Assembly: GCF_004794105.1 (NCBI RefSeq)
Contig: NZ_SRYR01000001.1
Location: 806,001-870,000, forward strand
DNA length: 64,000 bases
From: Clostridium sartagoforme
GTDB lineage: Bacteria; Bacillota; Clostridia; Clostridiales; Clostridiaceae
Reading direction: 5' to 3'
The position numbers and the translations under genes are program-made. Under the pieces are notes generated by a model, which was not told where the DNA came from, ran no database searches, and saw only the letters and a list, made by a program, of their open reading frames with translations. Numbering within the stretch: the stretch's first letter is position 1; every line of letters begins with the position of its first letter. Below, in pieces: positions 46,369-55,492 of the stretch.

Positions 46369-47289
46369 ATGGCTATATTTGGGAAAATATTTGATAATTT
46401 AAAATCTGGTTTATCAAAGACAAAGGATGCATTAACAGATAAAATAAATGAAACTTTAAAGCTTGCAATAACTATAGATGAAGATCTATATGAAGAACTT
46501 GAAGAAATATTAGTTATGTCTGATATAGGTATGGATACTACTTTAGAAATAATAGATAGACTAAAGGCTAAAATTAGAAAAGAAAAAATTAATGATCCAA
46601 GTCTAGTATATCCTGCTTTAAAAGAAGTAATAAGAGATATGTTACTTGAAGGGGCTGAAGAAGTAGTAGAAGAAGAGAATGGCAAAAAAGTATTATTAGT
46701 TATAGGTGTAAATGGTGTTGGTAAAACTACTTCAATAGGAAAGCTTGCTGCTAAAAATAAAGCAGAAGGAAAGAGAGTTTTACTAGCAGCAGCAGATACA
46801 TTTAGGGCAGCTGCAATAGATCAGCTTGAAGTATGGAGTCAAAGAGCTGGTGTGGATTTAATTAAGCATAGTGAAGGGTCAGATCCTGCTGCAGTAGTTT
46901 TTGATGCTGTAAATGCTGCTAAATCAAGAAATACAGATTTATTAATTTGTGATACTGCAGGAAGACTTCATAATAAGAAAAATCTTATGGATGAATTATC
47001 TAAGATTGGAAGAATAATAGATAGAGAATTTAATGGAGTAGCAAAGGAAACATTATTAGTTTTAGATGCAACTACAGGCCAAAATGCTGTAATTCAAGCA
47101 AAGCAATTTATGGAGGCATGTCCTATAGATGGAATTATATTAACTAAGCTAGATGGTACAGCTAAAGGTGGAGTAGTTATATCTATAAAGAATTCTTTAA
47201 ATATTCCTGTAAGATACATAGGAGTAGGGGAAGGGATAGAAGACCTTCAGGAATTTGATGCAGAAAGCTTTGCAGAAGCACTATTCTAG
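46369..47289 (+). CDS. ftsY: Signal recognition particle receptor FtsY
   Basis: Membrane-associated GTPase receiving ribosome-SRP complexes. 306 residues, with the short Gram-positive form of the N-terminal A region. N domain about 20-100; G domain from about 105 with GVNGVGKTTSIGKLA, AADTFRAAAIDQLEVW, DTAGRLHNKKNLMDEL, TKLDGTAKGG and C-terminal YIGVGEGIEDLQEFDAE. AGGAGG site. Its partner Ffh is two genes downstream; 47290-47480 between them holds a repeat. Confidence 0.97.
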   Translation: MAIFGKIFDNLKSGLSKTKDALTDKINETLKLAITIDEDLYEELEEILVMSDIGMDTTLEIIDRLKAKIRKEKINDPSLVYPALKEVIRDMLLEGAEEVVEEENGKKVLLVIGVNGVGKTTSIGKLAAKNKAEGKRVLLAAADTFRAAAIDQLEVWSQRAGVDLIKHSEGSDPAAVVFDAVNAAKSRNTDLLICDTAGRLHNKKNLMDELSKIGRIIDREFNGVAKETLLVLDATTGQNAVIQAKQFMEACPIDGIILTKLDGTAKGGVVISIKNSLNIPVRYIGVGEGIEDLQEFDAESFAEALF

Positions 47290-47291
47290 GA

Positions 47292-47478
47292 TGAAAAAAT
47301 GAAAGAATGAAGAAATGAAAAAATAAGAAATTAAGAATGGAAAATGAAAAATGAAAAATTAATGATGAAATTTAGCCATTAGCTAAATTTCTGAATAAAA
47401 GTAAAGTTTTTTAAATAAGCTTTAGCTTATTTATTTCATCAATTCTTCATTCTTAATTCTTCATTTTAAATTTTTTAT
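47292..47478. repeat. MITE-like imperfect palindromic repeat between ftsY and ylxM
   Basis: Purine-rich left arm built from short GAAAAATGAA / AATTAAGAATG units (47292-47367) and a complementary pyrimidine-rich right arm with ATTCTTCATTCTTAATTCTTC (47442-47462 region). Two perfect internal palindromes lie between them: AAATTTAGC / GCTAAATTT (47368-47376 / 47382-47390) and AAATAAGCT / AGCTTATTT (47413-47421 / 47424-47432). No protein is encoded. The look fits a small interspersed palindromic element of clostridial genomes. No target-site duplication was established. Confidence 0.7.
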
Positions 47479-47498
47479 AGGGTGTTAAGTAAAAGTAC

Positions 47499-47527
47499 TT
47501 GACAGCAAGAATTTGTTTTGTTAAAAT
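47499..47527 (+). promoter_or_regulatory. Sigma-A promoter of ylxM-ffh-rpsP
   Basis: TTGACA (47499-47504), 17 bp, TAAAAT (47522-47527), 25 nt before ylxM, just beyond the palindromic repeat. Confidence 0.8.
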
Positions 47528-47551
47528 CTCTTTTGTGGGTAAGGTGATGAA

Positions 47552-47881
47552 ATGGAAGATAGGGTTGAGATTTCATTATTAATGGATTTATACGGGCCAT
47601 TATTAACGGAAAAACAGTATAGAATTATGGAGCTTTATTATAATGAGGATTTATCCTTAGCTGAAATTGCTGAATTGAATAACACAAGTCGTCAAGCTAT
47701 CCATGATTTAATTAAGAGATGTTATAAACAATTTCTATCCTATGAAGAGAAGCTTAGCTTGCTTAAGAAAAGTTTTGAGCAAGAAAAAACAATAAATAAT
47801 CTTCTAAAAGAATTTGAAGAAAAATATTCAATAACTAAAGAAGATTATAATAGATACAAAAATATATTGGAAGAGTTATAG
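47552..47881 (+). CDS. ylxM: YlxM family HTH protein (signal recognition particle associated)
   Basis: 109-residue protein with a sigma-70 region 4-like helix-turn-helix: LTEKQYRIMELYYNEDLSLAEIAELNNTSRQAIHDLIKR. Always next to ffh; in streptococci it modulates the SRP pathway. C-terminal charged helix. AAGGTGATG site; ffh begins 19 nt after the stop. Confidence 0.92.
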   Translation: MEDRVEISLLMDLYGPLLTEKQYRIMELYYNEDLSLAEIAELNNTSRQAIHDLIKRCYKQFLSYEEKLSLLKKSFEQEKTINNLLKEFEEKYSITKEDYNRYKNILEEL

Positions 47882-47900
47882 AATCATAGGAGGGTTTAAT

Positions 47901-49253
47901 ATGGCTTTTGAAGGTTTATCCGACAAATTGCAGGAAGCTTTTAAAAAACTTAGAGGTAAAGGAAAGCTTACTGAAAAAGATATTAAAGAAGCTATGAGGG
48001 AAGTAAAGTTAGCTTTATTAGAAGCAGATGTTAACTTTAAAGTTGTTAAACAGTTTATTTCAAAAGTAAGCGAAAAATGTGTTGGAAATGATGTGTTAGA
48101 AAGTCTAACTCCAGCGCAACAAGTTATTAAAATAGTTAACGATGAACTTACTGAACTTATGGGTGGTAGTGAAAGTAAATTAAACTTTAACTCTGTAGGT
48201 CCAACAGTTATAATGATGGTTGGTCTGCAAGGGGCTGGTAAAACTACCATGAGTGGAAAGCTTGCACTACAGCTTAGAAAGCAAAATAAAAAGCCTTTAC
48301 TTGTAGCCTGCGATATATATAGACCAGCAGCTATAAAGCAATTAGAGGTAGTTGGAAAGCAAATTGATATTCCAGTTTTCCAAATGGGTGATAAAGTTAA
48401 TCCAGTTGATATAGCAAAAGCTGGGATAGCTCACGCAAGAGAAAATGGAAATAATGTAATAATTATAGATACAGCTGGTAGACTTCATATTGATGAAAGT
48501 CTTATGGATGAATTAAAATCCATAAAAGCTGAAGTAAAACCTCAAGAAATCTTACTTGTTGTAGACTCTATGACAGGTCAAGATGCAGTAAATGTAGCTG
48601 AAAGCTTTAATAGCACATTAGATGTATCTGGTGTGATATTAACTAAGCTAGATGGAGACACTAGGGGTGGAGCTGCTTTATCAATTAGACATATTACTGA
48701 AAAACCTATTAAATATATTGGTGTAGGTGAAAAAATGAGTGATTTTGAAGTATTCTATCCTGATAGAATGGCTTCAAGAATATTAGGGATGGGAGATGTT
48801 CTATCTTTAATAGAAAAAGCTCAGCAAGCCTTTGATGATAAAGAAGCTCAAGAATTAAGTGCAAAAATGCTAGAAAATGATTTTACTTATGAAGATTATT
48901 TGACAGCGATGGAACAAATGAAAAAATTAGGATCATTAAGTAAGATTATGGAGATGATACCTGGAATTCCAAAGGAAATGAAGGATTTCGATTTTGATGC
49001 TGGTGAAAAACAGTTATCAAGAGTTAAGTCAATAATCTTTTCAATGACACCTAAAGAAAGAAGAAATCCAAAGCTTATTGCAGGTTCTTCTTCAAGAAAA
49101 AAGAGAATAGCAAAAGGCTCAGGAACATCACTACAAGAAGTTAATAAACTCATTAAGGGATTTGATGTAATGAGAAAACAAATGAAACAAATGAAATCTC
49201 TACAAAAGAAATCTAAAAAAGGATTCTTTGGTAAAATGCCATTTATGAGTTAA
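47901..49253 (+). CDS. ffh: Signal recognition particle protein Ffh (SRP54)
   Basis: GTPase that binds signal sequences and the SRP RNA. 450 residues. N domain about 1-90; G domain with [15 protein letters not shown] near 107, [39 protein letters not shown]. Methionine-rich M domain from about 300 with [48 protein letters not shown] site. Its RNA partner (ffs) is not in the window. Confidence 0.98.
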   Translation: MAFEGLSDKLQEAFKKLRGKGKLTEKDIKEAMREVKLALLEADVNFKVVKQFISKVSEKCVGNDVLESLTPAQQVIKIVNDELTELMGGSESKLNFNSVGPTVIMMVGLQGAGKTTMSGKLALQLRKQNKKPLLVACDIYRPAAIKQLEVVGKQIDIPVFQMGDKVNPVDIAKAGIAHARENGNNVIIIDTAGRLHIDESLMDELKSIKAEVKPQEILLVVDSMTGQDAVNVAESFNSTLDVSGVILTKLDGDTRGGAALSIRHITEKPIKYIGVGEKMSDFEVFYPDRMASRILGMGDVLSLIEKAQQAFDDKEAQELSAKMLENDFTYEDYLTAMEQMKKLGSLSKIMEMIPGIPKEMKDFDFDAGEKQLSRVKSIIFSMTPKERRNPKLIAGSSSRKKRIAKGSGTSLQEVNKLIKGFDVMRKQMKQMKSLQKKSKKGFFGKMPFMS

Positions 49254-49287
49254 TATATTATTATTTTTTAAAGGAGGTGAAAAAGAC

Positions 49288-49533
49288 ATGGCAGTAAAAA
49301 TCAGATTAAGAAGAATGGGTGCTAAGAAAGCTCCTTTCTATAGAATAGTTGTTGCTGATTCAAGAGCACCAAGAGATGGAAGATTCATCGAAGAAATTGG
49401 ATACTACAATCCTTTAACTGAACCAGCTGAAATCAAAATCAACGAAGAAAAAGCTACTAAATGGGTTCAAAATGGAGCTAAACCTACAGATGTAGTTAAG
49501 AGACTATTTACTCAAGCAGGATTAAATAAGTAA
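49288..49533 (+). CDS. rpsP: 30S ribosomal protein S16
   Basis: 81-residue ribosomal protein. [26 protein letters not shown] is the conserved start, and [11 protein letters not shown] follows. AAAGGAGGTGA site. Between ffh and khpA; ffh-rpsP-khpA-rimM-trmD-rplS is the standard Firmicute order. Confidence 0.97.
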   Translation: MAVKIRLRRMGAKKAPFYRIVVADSRAPRDGRFIEEIGYYNPLTEPAEIKINEEKATKWVQNGAKPTDVVKRLFTQAGLNK

Positions 49534-49538
49534 TTTTT

Positions 49539-49579
49539 AGGAGGTGAACTCTGTAATTATTATATAATTACAGGTGTTT
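49539..49579 (+). promoter_or_regulatory. Shine-Dalgarno sequence separated from the khpA start by a hairpin
   Basis: AGGAGGTGA starts at 49539. A perfect 9 bp hairpin CTGTAATTA (49551-49559) / TAATTACAG (49565-49573), loop TTATA, fills the gap to the start codons GTG 49574 and ATG 49580. Linear spacing from AGGAGG is 29 nt to GTG. With the hairpin folded out it becomes 6 nt, or 12 nt to ATG. Confidence 0.75.
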
Positions 49580-49819
49580 ATGAAGGAATTAATTGAAAAC
49601 ATAGCTAAATCCTTAGTGGATAATCCAAATGAAGTTTGTGTAACTGAAATACATGGAGAGCAATCAATTATTCTGGAACTAAAGGTTGCTCCTGCAGATA
49701 TGGGAAAAGTAATTGGTAAACAAGGTAGAATAGCGAAAGCTATTAGAACCGTTGTTAAAGCAGCAGCAATTAAAGAAGATAAAAAAGTAGTAGTTGAAAT
49801 TATTGATAAAAAGAGTTAG
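49580..49819 (+). CDS. khpA: KH domain RNA-binding protein KhpA (YlqC)
   Basis: Small RNA-binding protein; in other Firmicutes it pairs with KhpB and influences cell length and division. 79 residues from ATG 49580 (MKELIENIAKSLVDNPNEV, the usual N-terminus); GTG 49574 would add two residues. KH motif ADMGKVIGKQGRIAKAIRTVVKAAA carries the GxxG loop (GKQG). An unusual hairpin lies between its ribosome binding site and start. Stop codon is inside the terminator that follows. Confidence 0.94.
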   Translation: MKELIENIAKSLVDNPNEVCVTEIHGEQSIILELKVAPADMGKVIGKQGRIAKAIRTVVKAAAIKEDKKVVVEIIDKKS

Positions 49820-49838
49820 GATATTCCTAACTCTTTTT
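49808..49838 (+). terminator. Terminator overlapping the khpA stop
   Basis: AAAAAGAGTTAGG / CCTAACTCTTTTT, loop ATATT. Strong on the plus strand. It contains the TAG stop of khpA and separates rpsP-khpA from rimM-trmD. Confidence 0.92.
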
Positions 49839-49858
49839 AAACATAATTTAATAAAAAA

Positions 49859-49887
49859 TTGTAATACTTCTAATATATCTATATAAT
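49859..49887 (+). promoter_or_regulatory. Sigma-A promoter of rimM-trmD
   Basis: TTGTAA (49859-49864), 17 bp, TATAAT (49882-49887). Leader of about 105 nt, A/T-rich, without clear structure. Confidence 0.7.
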
Positions 49888-49998
49888 ATATAAGTTGAAA
49901 ATTATATATTGAAACATAGATTTATGGAAATATTAGAAATATTATTATAGGAAACAAATTATAAAAATTAAGAAACTTAAAATTTTATGAGGTGCAAA

Positions 49999-50496
49999 AT
50001 GAAGGATATACTAAGAGTTGGTAAAATAGTTAATACTCATGGATTAAAGGGAGAAGTTAAGGTAATTCCTCTAACAGATGATCCAAAAAGATATAACGAT
50101 TTAGAATTCGTTCTTATAGATGGAGTAGAAAGAAAAATACAAGGCGTTAAATATCAAAAAGATAGAGTTATAGTTAAGGTTGAAGGAATTAATTCTATTG
50201 AGGAAGCTGAAAAATATAAAAATAAGTATATGGAAATTCCAAGAGAATATGCAGTTCCTTTAGAAGAAGATAGTTATTATATTGCTGATATAATAGGATG
50301 TACTGTTTATGATACAAATGGAAAAGATTTAGGAAAGATTTTTGATGTTATACAAACTAAAAATAATGATGTATATTGGATTAAAAAACCTAAGGAGCTT
50401 TTAATACCTGTACTATTAGAAATAGTTACAGATATCGATGTAGAAAATAAAAAAATTACAATTAAGCCTGTGGGAGAATGGCAAGATGAAGATTAA
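49999..50496 (+). CDS. rimM: Ribosome maturation factor RimM
   Basis: Helps assemble the 30S head around S19. ATG 49999 is taken because GAGGTG lies at 49989-49994; the frame from 49987 includes that site as codons. 165 residues. N-terminal barrel [21 protein letters not shown]; second PRC-barrel domain from about 95 ([25 protein letters not shown]) ending in ITIKPVGEW. Overlaps trmD by 11 bases. Confidence 0.96.
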   Translation: MKDILRVGKIVNTHGLKGEVKVIPLTDDPKRYNDLEFVLIDGVERKIQGVKYQKDRVIVKVEGINSIEEAEKYKNKYMEIPREYAVPLEEDSYYIADIIGCTVYDTNGKDLGKIFDVIQTKNNDVYWIKKPKELLIPVLLEIVTDIDVENKKITIKPVGEWQDED

Positions 50497-51199
50497 TATT
50501 CTTACTTTATTCCCAGAAATGTTTGATATATTTAATCATAGTATTATAGGTAAAGCTCAGGAAAAAGATTTAGTAAAAATACAAGCTATAAATATAAGAG
50601 ATTTTACTAAAAATAAACATAAAAAAGTAGATGATTATCCTTATGGTGGTGGTGCTGGAATGGTTATGGCACCACAGCCTTTAGTAGATGCTATAAGAAG
50701 TGTTAAAGAAGAAAATAAGGGGAAAGTAATATTTTTAGGACCAAGAGGTAAAACTTTTAATCAAGATTTAGCTTTTAAACTTTCTAAAGAAGAGGAGCTT
50801 ATATTTGTATGTGGTCACTATGAAGGAATAGATGAAAGAGTTTATAAGTACATAGATGAAGAGGTATCCTTAGGTGATTTTATATTAACTGGAGGAGAGA
50901 TGGCAGCAATACCAGTTATAGATTCTATACTAAGACTTAAAAGTGGAGTTTTAGGAAAAGATGAAAGTTTTGAAGATGAATCTTTTTCAGAGGGGCTTCT
51001 TGAATATCCCCAATATACAAGACCTGAGGAGTTTGAAGGTGATAAGGTTCCAGAAATACTACTTTCAGGACATCATGAAAATATAAGAAAGTGGAGAAGG
51101 TTTAAATCTCTAAATATTACTAAAGAAAAAAGGCCAGATTTATATAGTAAAATTACATTAAGTAAAGAAGATAAAAAAATATTAGAAAAATACAAATAA
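50486..51199 (+). CDS. trmD: tRNA (guanine(37)-N1)-methyltransferase
   Basis: SPOUT-class enzyme methylating G37 next to the anticodon. 237 residues. Motifs: [43 protein letters not shown], the trefoil knot [19 protein letters not shown] and [15 protein letters not shown] site within rimM. A new promoter and an L19 leader follow. Confidence 0.97.
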   Translation: MKINILTLFPEMFDIFNHSIIGKAQEKDLVKIQAINIRDFTKNKHKKVDDYPYGGGAGMVMAPQPLVDAIRSVKEENKGKVIFLGPRGKTFNQDLAFKLSKEEELIFVCGHYEGIDERVYKYIDEEVSLGDFILTGGEMAAIPVIDSILRLKSGVLGKDESFEDESFSEGLLEYPQYTRPEEFEGDKVPEILLSGHHENIRKWRRFKSLNITKEKRPDLYSKITLSKEDKKILEKYK

Positions 51200-51202
51200 A
51201 TC

Positions 51203-51231
51203 TTGAACAATAAAAATAATTATGTTAAAAT
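51203..51231 (+). promoter_or_regulatory. Sigma-A promoter of rplS
   Basis: TTGAAC (51203-51208), 17 bp, TAAAAT (51226-51231). Begins 3 nt after the trmD stop; transcription start about 51238. Confidence 0.75.
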
Positions 51232-51239
51232 AACCTTTG

Positions 51240-51288
51240 TGTTAGTACGGGCGGTCCTCTGTCAAGGTTTTGTTATGAACGTCTAATA
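51240..51288 (+). ncRNA. L19 ribosomal-protein leader RNA
   Basis: TTAGTACG (51242-51249) pairs with CGTCTAA (51280-51286) with one bulged base. The loop holds GGGCGGTCCTCTG, the conserved core seen in L19 leaders of Firmicutes. Directly upstream of rplS and just after a promoter, so probably the site where L19 represses its own synthesis. Confidence 0.75.
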
Positions 51289-51312
51289 AATAATCAAGGA
51301 GGGACTTACACA

Positions 51313-51663
51313 ATGAACGAATTAATAAAAGCTATTGAAGCTGAACAATTAAGAAATGATCTACCTAAATTTAACGTTGGAGACACTGTTAAAGTATATG
51401 TTAAGATCAAAGAAGGAACTAGAGAAAGAGTTCAAATGTTCGAAGGAACAGTTATTAAGAAGCAAAACGGTGGATTAAGAGAAACTTTCACTGTAAGAAG
51501 AGTTGCTTACGGAACTGGAGTAGAAAGAACTTTCCCAATTAACTCCCCAATTATCGATAAGATGGAAGTTACTAGAAAAGGTAAAGTTAGAAGAGCTAAA
51601 TTATTCTACTTAAGAGATAGAGTAGGTAAGGCTGCTAAAGTTAAAGAATTAAACGTTAGATAA
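51313..51663 (+). CDS. rplS: 50S ribosomal protein L19
   Basis: 116-residue protein at the interface of the ribosomal subunits. [50 protein letters not shown] and [22 protein letters not shown] are conserved. AAGGAGGG site. Single gene with leader and terminator. It uses more C-ending codons (AAC, TTC, TAC) than neighbours, as highly expressed genes here do. Confidence 0.97.
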   Translation: MNELIKAIEAEQLRNDLPKFNVGDTVKVYVKIKEGTRERVQMFEGTVIKKQNGGLRETFTVRRVAYGTGVERTFPINSPIIDKMEVTRKGKVRRAKLFYLRDRVGKAAKVKELNVR

Positions 51664-51678
51664 TTCTAATGATTAAGT

Positions 51679-51703
51679 AAGGGACTTTTATAAGTCCCTT
51701 TTT
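51679..51703 (+). terminator. Terminator after rplS
   Basis: AAGGGACTT / AAGTCCCTT, 4 nt loop, then TTTCTTTG. Confidence 0.93.
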
Positions 51704-51782
51704 CTTTGTTTAAAATAAAAAAGATTTATATATATTAATTTTGATATAATAATAATAAAAGACTTAAAGGAGGAAATAGAAA

Positions 51783-52661
51783 ATGGGTAAAATAAATTGG
51801 TTTCCTGGTCATATGAAAAAAACTCAAAGAGAAATAAAGGAAAACTTAAAACTTGTTGATGCTGTTATTGAAATAAGAGATGCAAGAATAGCAAGAAGCT
51901 CAGCAAATCCAGATATAGATAAGCTTTGTGAGGGAAAACCTAGAATAATACTTTTAAATAAAAGTGATTTATCTGAAAATAAAGTTACAAAAATGTGGAT
52001 GAATCATTTATCTTCAGAAAATGTTAAAGTATTAGAGGTTAACTGTTTAACTGGAAAAGGATTAAATCAAATTAAGCCTACTTTAGAATTACTATTAAAA
52101 GAAAAACATGATAGATTAAAAGCTAAAGGTTTAGTTAAAATACAAATGAGAGTTATGGTAGTAGGAATCCCTAATGTAGGTAAATCTACATTTATAAATA
52201 AGATGGCTAAAAATAATATAGCTAAAACAGGGGATAGACCAGGAGTTACCAAGAGTAAACAATGGATTAAAACTAAAATGGATATAGAAATGCTAGATAC
52301 ACCTGGAGTATTATGGCCAAAGTTTGAAGATGATACAACAGCTCTTAACCTAGCATTTACTGGAGCTATTAAAGATGAAATAATGGATATAGAAGAGCTT
52401 TCATTTAACTTAGTAAAAAGACTACAAACTCGTTATAAAGATAATCTTATTGAAAGATATAAAATTCAAGAAGTTAATGAAGATCCACTTGAAACATTAA
52501 ATAGCATTGCTAGAAAAAGAGGATGCTTAGTTAAGGGTGGAGAAATAGATTATAATCGAATAGCAGTAATACTATTAGATGAATTTAGAGGCGGTAAGAT
52601 GGGTAATATTTCATTAGAATATCCAAATGAAGATATTTCAAATGAAGAAGTTGAGGGTTAG
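51783..52661 (+). CDS. rbgA: Ribosome biogenesis GTPase RbgA (YlqF)
   Basis: Circularly permuted GTPase for late 50S assembly. 292 residues. N-terminal INWFPGHMKKTQREIKE; permuted order G4 LNKSDL, G1 GIPNVGKSTFINKMA, G3 DTPGVLWPKF. C-terminal helical ANTAR-like domain. AAGGAGG site. rnhB begins 1 nt after the stop. Confidence 0.96.
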   Translation: MGKINWFPGHMKKTQREIKENLKLVDAVIEIRDARIARSSANPDIDKLCEGKPRIILLNKSDLSENKVTKMWMNHLSSENVKVLEVNCLTGKGLNQIKPTLELLLKEKHDRLKAKGLVKIQMRVMVVGIPNVGKSTFINKMAKNNIAKTGDRPGVTKSKQWIKTKMDIEMLDTPGVLWPKFEDDTTALNLAFTGAIKDEIMDIEELSFNLVKRLQTRYKDNLIERYKIQEVNEDPLETLNSIARKRGCLVKGGEIDYNRIAVILLDEFRGGKMGNISLEYPNEDISNEEVEG

Positions 52662-52662
52662 T

Positions 52663-53475
52663 ATGGAACTATTAAATATGAATATTGAAGAATTAAGCTA
52701 TAAAGATATTAAAGCTTTTGTTGATTCAATAAACATTAATGAAGAAAGAAATAATGCTGAGCTAGTTTATTTAATTGATAAATTAGCCTTAGATACAAGA
52801 AAAAATGTTAAAGCTTTAAGTGTAAGACTTAATAAGGAAAAAGAAAAAATAAAAAAAGAATATAATAGAGTTAGGAATATGTATAGTTTTGATAAGGGCT
52901 TTGGAGATTATAAATATGTAGCAGGTGTTGATGAAGTAGGGAGAGGCCCTCTTGCCGGCCCTATTGTAGCTTGTGCTGTAATTTTAGATTTAAATGTAAT
53001 AGATGACGAATTAATTCTTTGGTTAAATGATTCAAAAAAGCTTTCAGAAAAGAAAAGAGAAGAATTAGCTAAAGAAATTAAAGAAAAGGCATTAGCTTAT
53101 TATATATCAGAAAAATCTAATAAGGAAATAGATAATGAAGGTATTGCTTACTGTAATAATAGTATATTTTTAGAAGCATGTACTTCTATGAAAATTAAGC
53201 CTGACTTAGTATTATCAGATGGGTATTTAGTAAAAGGTATAAATATAGAAAATAAATCAGTTATTAAAGGTGATTCAAAATCTGCTTCAATAGCTGCAGC
53301 TTCTATATTAGCTAAAGTTTATAGAGATAATTTAATGAAGGAATATTCAAAGGAATATCCTTACTACTATTTTGAAGAAAATGCTGGCTACGGAACTTCA
53401 AAACATATTGAAGGATTAAAAGAATACGGACCTTCTAATATACATAGAATGTCATTTTTAAAAAATATTTTGTAG
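52663..53475 (+). CDS. rnhB: Ribonuclease HII
   Basis: Removes ribonucleotides and RNA from DNA hybrids. ATG 52663 follows GAGGG at the end of rbgA; the upstream frame from 52627 lies within rbgA. 270 residues. N-terminal helical extension of about 80 residues, then catalytic AGVDEVGRGPLAGPIVACAV (Asp, Glu), LNDSKKLSEKKRE, and SASIAAASILAKVYRD. Ends 6 bp from the convergent yraN stop. Confidence 0.96.
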   Translation: MELLNMNIEELSYKDIKAFVDSININEERNNAELVYLIDKLALDTRKNVKALSVRLNKEKEKIKKEYNRVRNMYSFDKGFGDYKYVAGVDEVGRGPLAGPIVACAVILDLNVIDDELILWLNDSKKLSEKKREELAKEIKEKALAYYISEKSNKEIDNEGIAYCNNSIFLEACTSMKIKPDLVLSDGYLVKGINIENKSVIKGDSKSASIAAASILAKVYRDNLMKEYSKEYPYYYFEENAGYGTSKHIEGLKEYGPSNIHRMSFLKNIL

Positions 53476-53481
53476 ATATTT

Positions 53482-53853
53482 TTAATAACCTCTAAAGGCA
53501 TCTATAATATGATTTATTGAATATAAGTCATGATTTATATTAAAATAAATTTCTATAACATCAAATCTACAATTTAAATTATATAATTTATTTTTCATAA
53601 TATATAACTTACATAATTTTAATATTTGTTTTTGTTTAAAGTAGGTTACAGCTTCTTGTGGACTTCCATATAGAGAGCTGAACCTACTTTTTACTTCTAT
53701 AAAAATCAATAAATCTTTGAATTTGCATATTAAATCAATTTCCCCATATTTATTTCTAAAATTTCTAGAGATAATCTTATATCCCTTATCTTCTAAGTAG
53801 GTTAATGCTAATTCTTCACCGTAATTTCCAATATCTTTATTAAAACTATTCAT
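53482..53853 (-). CDS. yraN: YraN family protein (predicted endonuclease fold, UPF0102)
   Basis: 123-residue protein with a restriction-endonuclease-like fold. GNYGEELALTYLEDKGYKIISRNFRNKYGEIDLICK, then LLIFIEVKSRFSSLYGSPQEAVTYFKQKQI; Asp in GEIDLI and E-x-K in FIEVKSR form the PD-(D/E)xK site. Function in the cell is unclear, perhaps DNA processing given nearby dprA and yifB. It is reversed against rnhB and yifB. Start behind AGGGTGAT on the minus strand. Confidence 0.93.
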   Translation of the reverse strand: MNSFNKDIGNYGEELALTYLEDKGYKIISRNFRNKYGEIDLICKFKDLLIFIEVKSRFSSLYGSPQEAVTYFKQKQILKLCKLYIMKNKLYNLNCRFDVIEIYFNINHDLYSINHIIDAFRGY

Positions 53854-53968
53854 TTTATCACCCTAAATTTAAGTTTATTTATAATATTGACTAAAGATAA
53901 TATAAAAAATCAAATTTATGGTTAATTATTAAAATTTGTTGGCAATAATCCATATAGAGGTGATGAAT

Positions 53969-55492
53969 ATGTCAATAGAGATAATAAGCGCTACTCATAA
54001 TGGGCTAGATGGAATGCTTGTAAATGTAGAGGTGGATATTAACAAAGGAATGCCTAGCTTTAGTATAGTTGGATTACCAGATGCATCAGTAAAAGAATCT
54101 AAGGAAAGAGTAAGATCGGCTATAGTAAATAGTGGATTTGAATTTCCTTTAGGTAGAATAACCATTAATTTAGCTCCGGCTGATATAAGAAAAATAGGTT
54201 CATTACTAGATTTGCCCATTGCAATTGGGATACTAATGAAATCAAATCAAATATCAAATAAGGATTTAAAAGACTTTATAATTTTTGGAGAATTATCCCT
54301 AGCTGGAGACTTAAAAGAAATAAAGGGTATATTACCTATTATATTTGAAGGAAAAGACAATGAGAAAAATAATTTTATTTTTCCTGTAAATAATCTAAAA
54401 GAAATTAGAGCTTTTAATATAGGTAACTTTTATCCTTTTAGGAACCTAGTAGAAGTAATTTCTTTTATTAACAATGAAGACTTATTACCATATGATTTTA
54501 ATGAAGAGGAAAGTAAAAACATTGACTTTTATTTAGATTATGGAGATATAATTGGGCAAAAAACTGCAAAAAGAGCCATGGAAATATCAGCTGCAGGAAA
54601 TCATAACGTATTGTTGTTTGGTTCGCCAGGGGCAGGCAAAACTATGCTAGCAAAGGCCATGCCTTCCATTATGCCACCCCTTAATTATAATGAAGAAATA
54701 GAAATAGCTAAAATTTATAGTGCTTCTGGATTATTTAAAGGTGAAGAAAGAATAATAAGACCCTTTAGGAGCCCTCACCATACTATAACTAGAACGGCCT
54801 TGCTAGGTGGAGGGCGAGAAGTTAAAGCAGGAGAAATTACTTTAGCTCATAATGGGGTGCTTTTTTTAGATGAAATACTAGAGTTTAAAAGAGAAGTAAT
54901 AGAGGTGTTAAGAGAACCTCTTGAAGAAAAAGTAATAAATATAAATAGATTAAGTGGAAGTTACACACTTCCTTCAAGGTTTTTACTTATAGCAGCTTGT
55001 AATCCTTGTCCTTGTGGTAACTATTTAGATGGCGGATATGAAAATAAATGTAGCTGTAGTGAATATGAAAGAAAGAAGTATATTAATAGATTATCTAGAG
55101 CTTTTTTAGATAGAATAGATTTATTAAATTATGTTCCAAAACTAAGCTATGAAGATATAAATAAGAAAAAAGATAGTTTAAGCTCAAAGATAATTAAAGA
55201 AAATGTTTTAAGAGCTAGAGAAACTCAAATCAATAGATATAAAGATACAGTATATAATTATAATTCTGAAGTAAAGGGAAAAGATATAGATAAACTTTTT
55301 AAAGTTTCTTCTTCGGCTAAAGATATACTTGGTATGTTTTATGTAAGATATGATTTAACTAAAAGAGGATACGATAAGATACTAAAAGTATCTAGAACTA
55401 TTGCTGATTTAGATAATTCTATAGAAATAAAGGATCATCATATATTTGAGGCTTTAGGTTATAGAAAGAATATTGAAGGAGAAATAATATGA
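53969..55492 (+). CDS. yifB: YifB family Mg chelatase-like AAA ATPase (ComM-like)
   Basis: ATPase related to ComM, a branch-migration helicase for integration of incoming DNA. ATG 53969 follows AGAGGTGA; the frame from 53936 is rejected. 507 residues. N-terminal Lon-substrate-like domain (IVGLPDASVKESKERVRSAI, INLAPADIRK). AAA core with GSPGAGKTMLAKAM near 215, RPFRSPHHTITRTALLGGG, FLDEILEF; zinc-type CNPCPCGNYLDG. dprA overlaps its last 4 bases, which supports a DNA-uptake/recombination role. Confidence 0.94.
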   Translation: MSIEIISATHNGLDGMLVNVEVDINKGMPSFSIVGLPDASVKESKERVRSAIVNSGFEFPLGRITINLAPADIRKIGSLLDLPIAIGILMKSNQISNKDLKDFIIFGELSLAGDLKEIKGILPIIFEGKDNEKNNFIFPVNNLKEIRAFNIGNFYPFRNLVEVISFINNEDLLPYDFNEEESKNIDFYLDYGDIIGQKTAKRAMEISAAGNHNVLLFGSPGAGKTMLAKAMPSIMPPLNYNEEIEIAKIYSASGLFKGEERIIRPFRSPHHTITRTALLGGGREVKAGEITLAHNGVLFLDEILEFKREVIEVLREPLEEKVININRLSGSYTLPSRFLLIAACNPCPCGNYLDGGYENKCSCSEYERKKYINRLSRAFLDRIDLLNYVPKLSYEDINKKKDSLSSKIIKENVLRARETQINRYKDTVYNYNSEVKGKDIDKLFKVSSSAKDILGMFYVRYDLTKRGYDKILKVSRTIADLDNSIEIKDHHIFEALGYRKNIEGEII

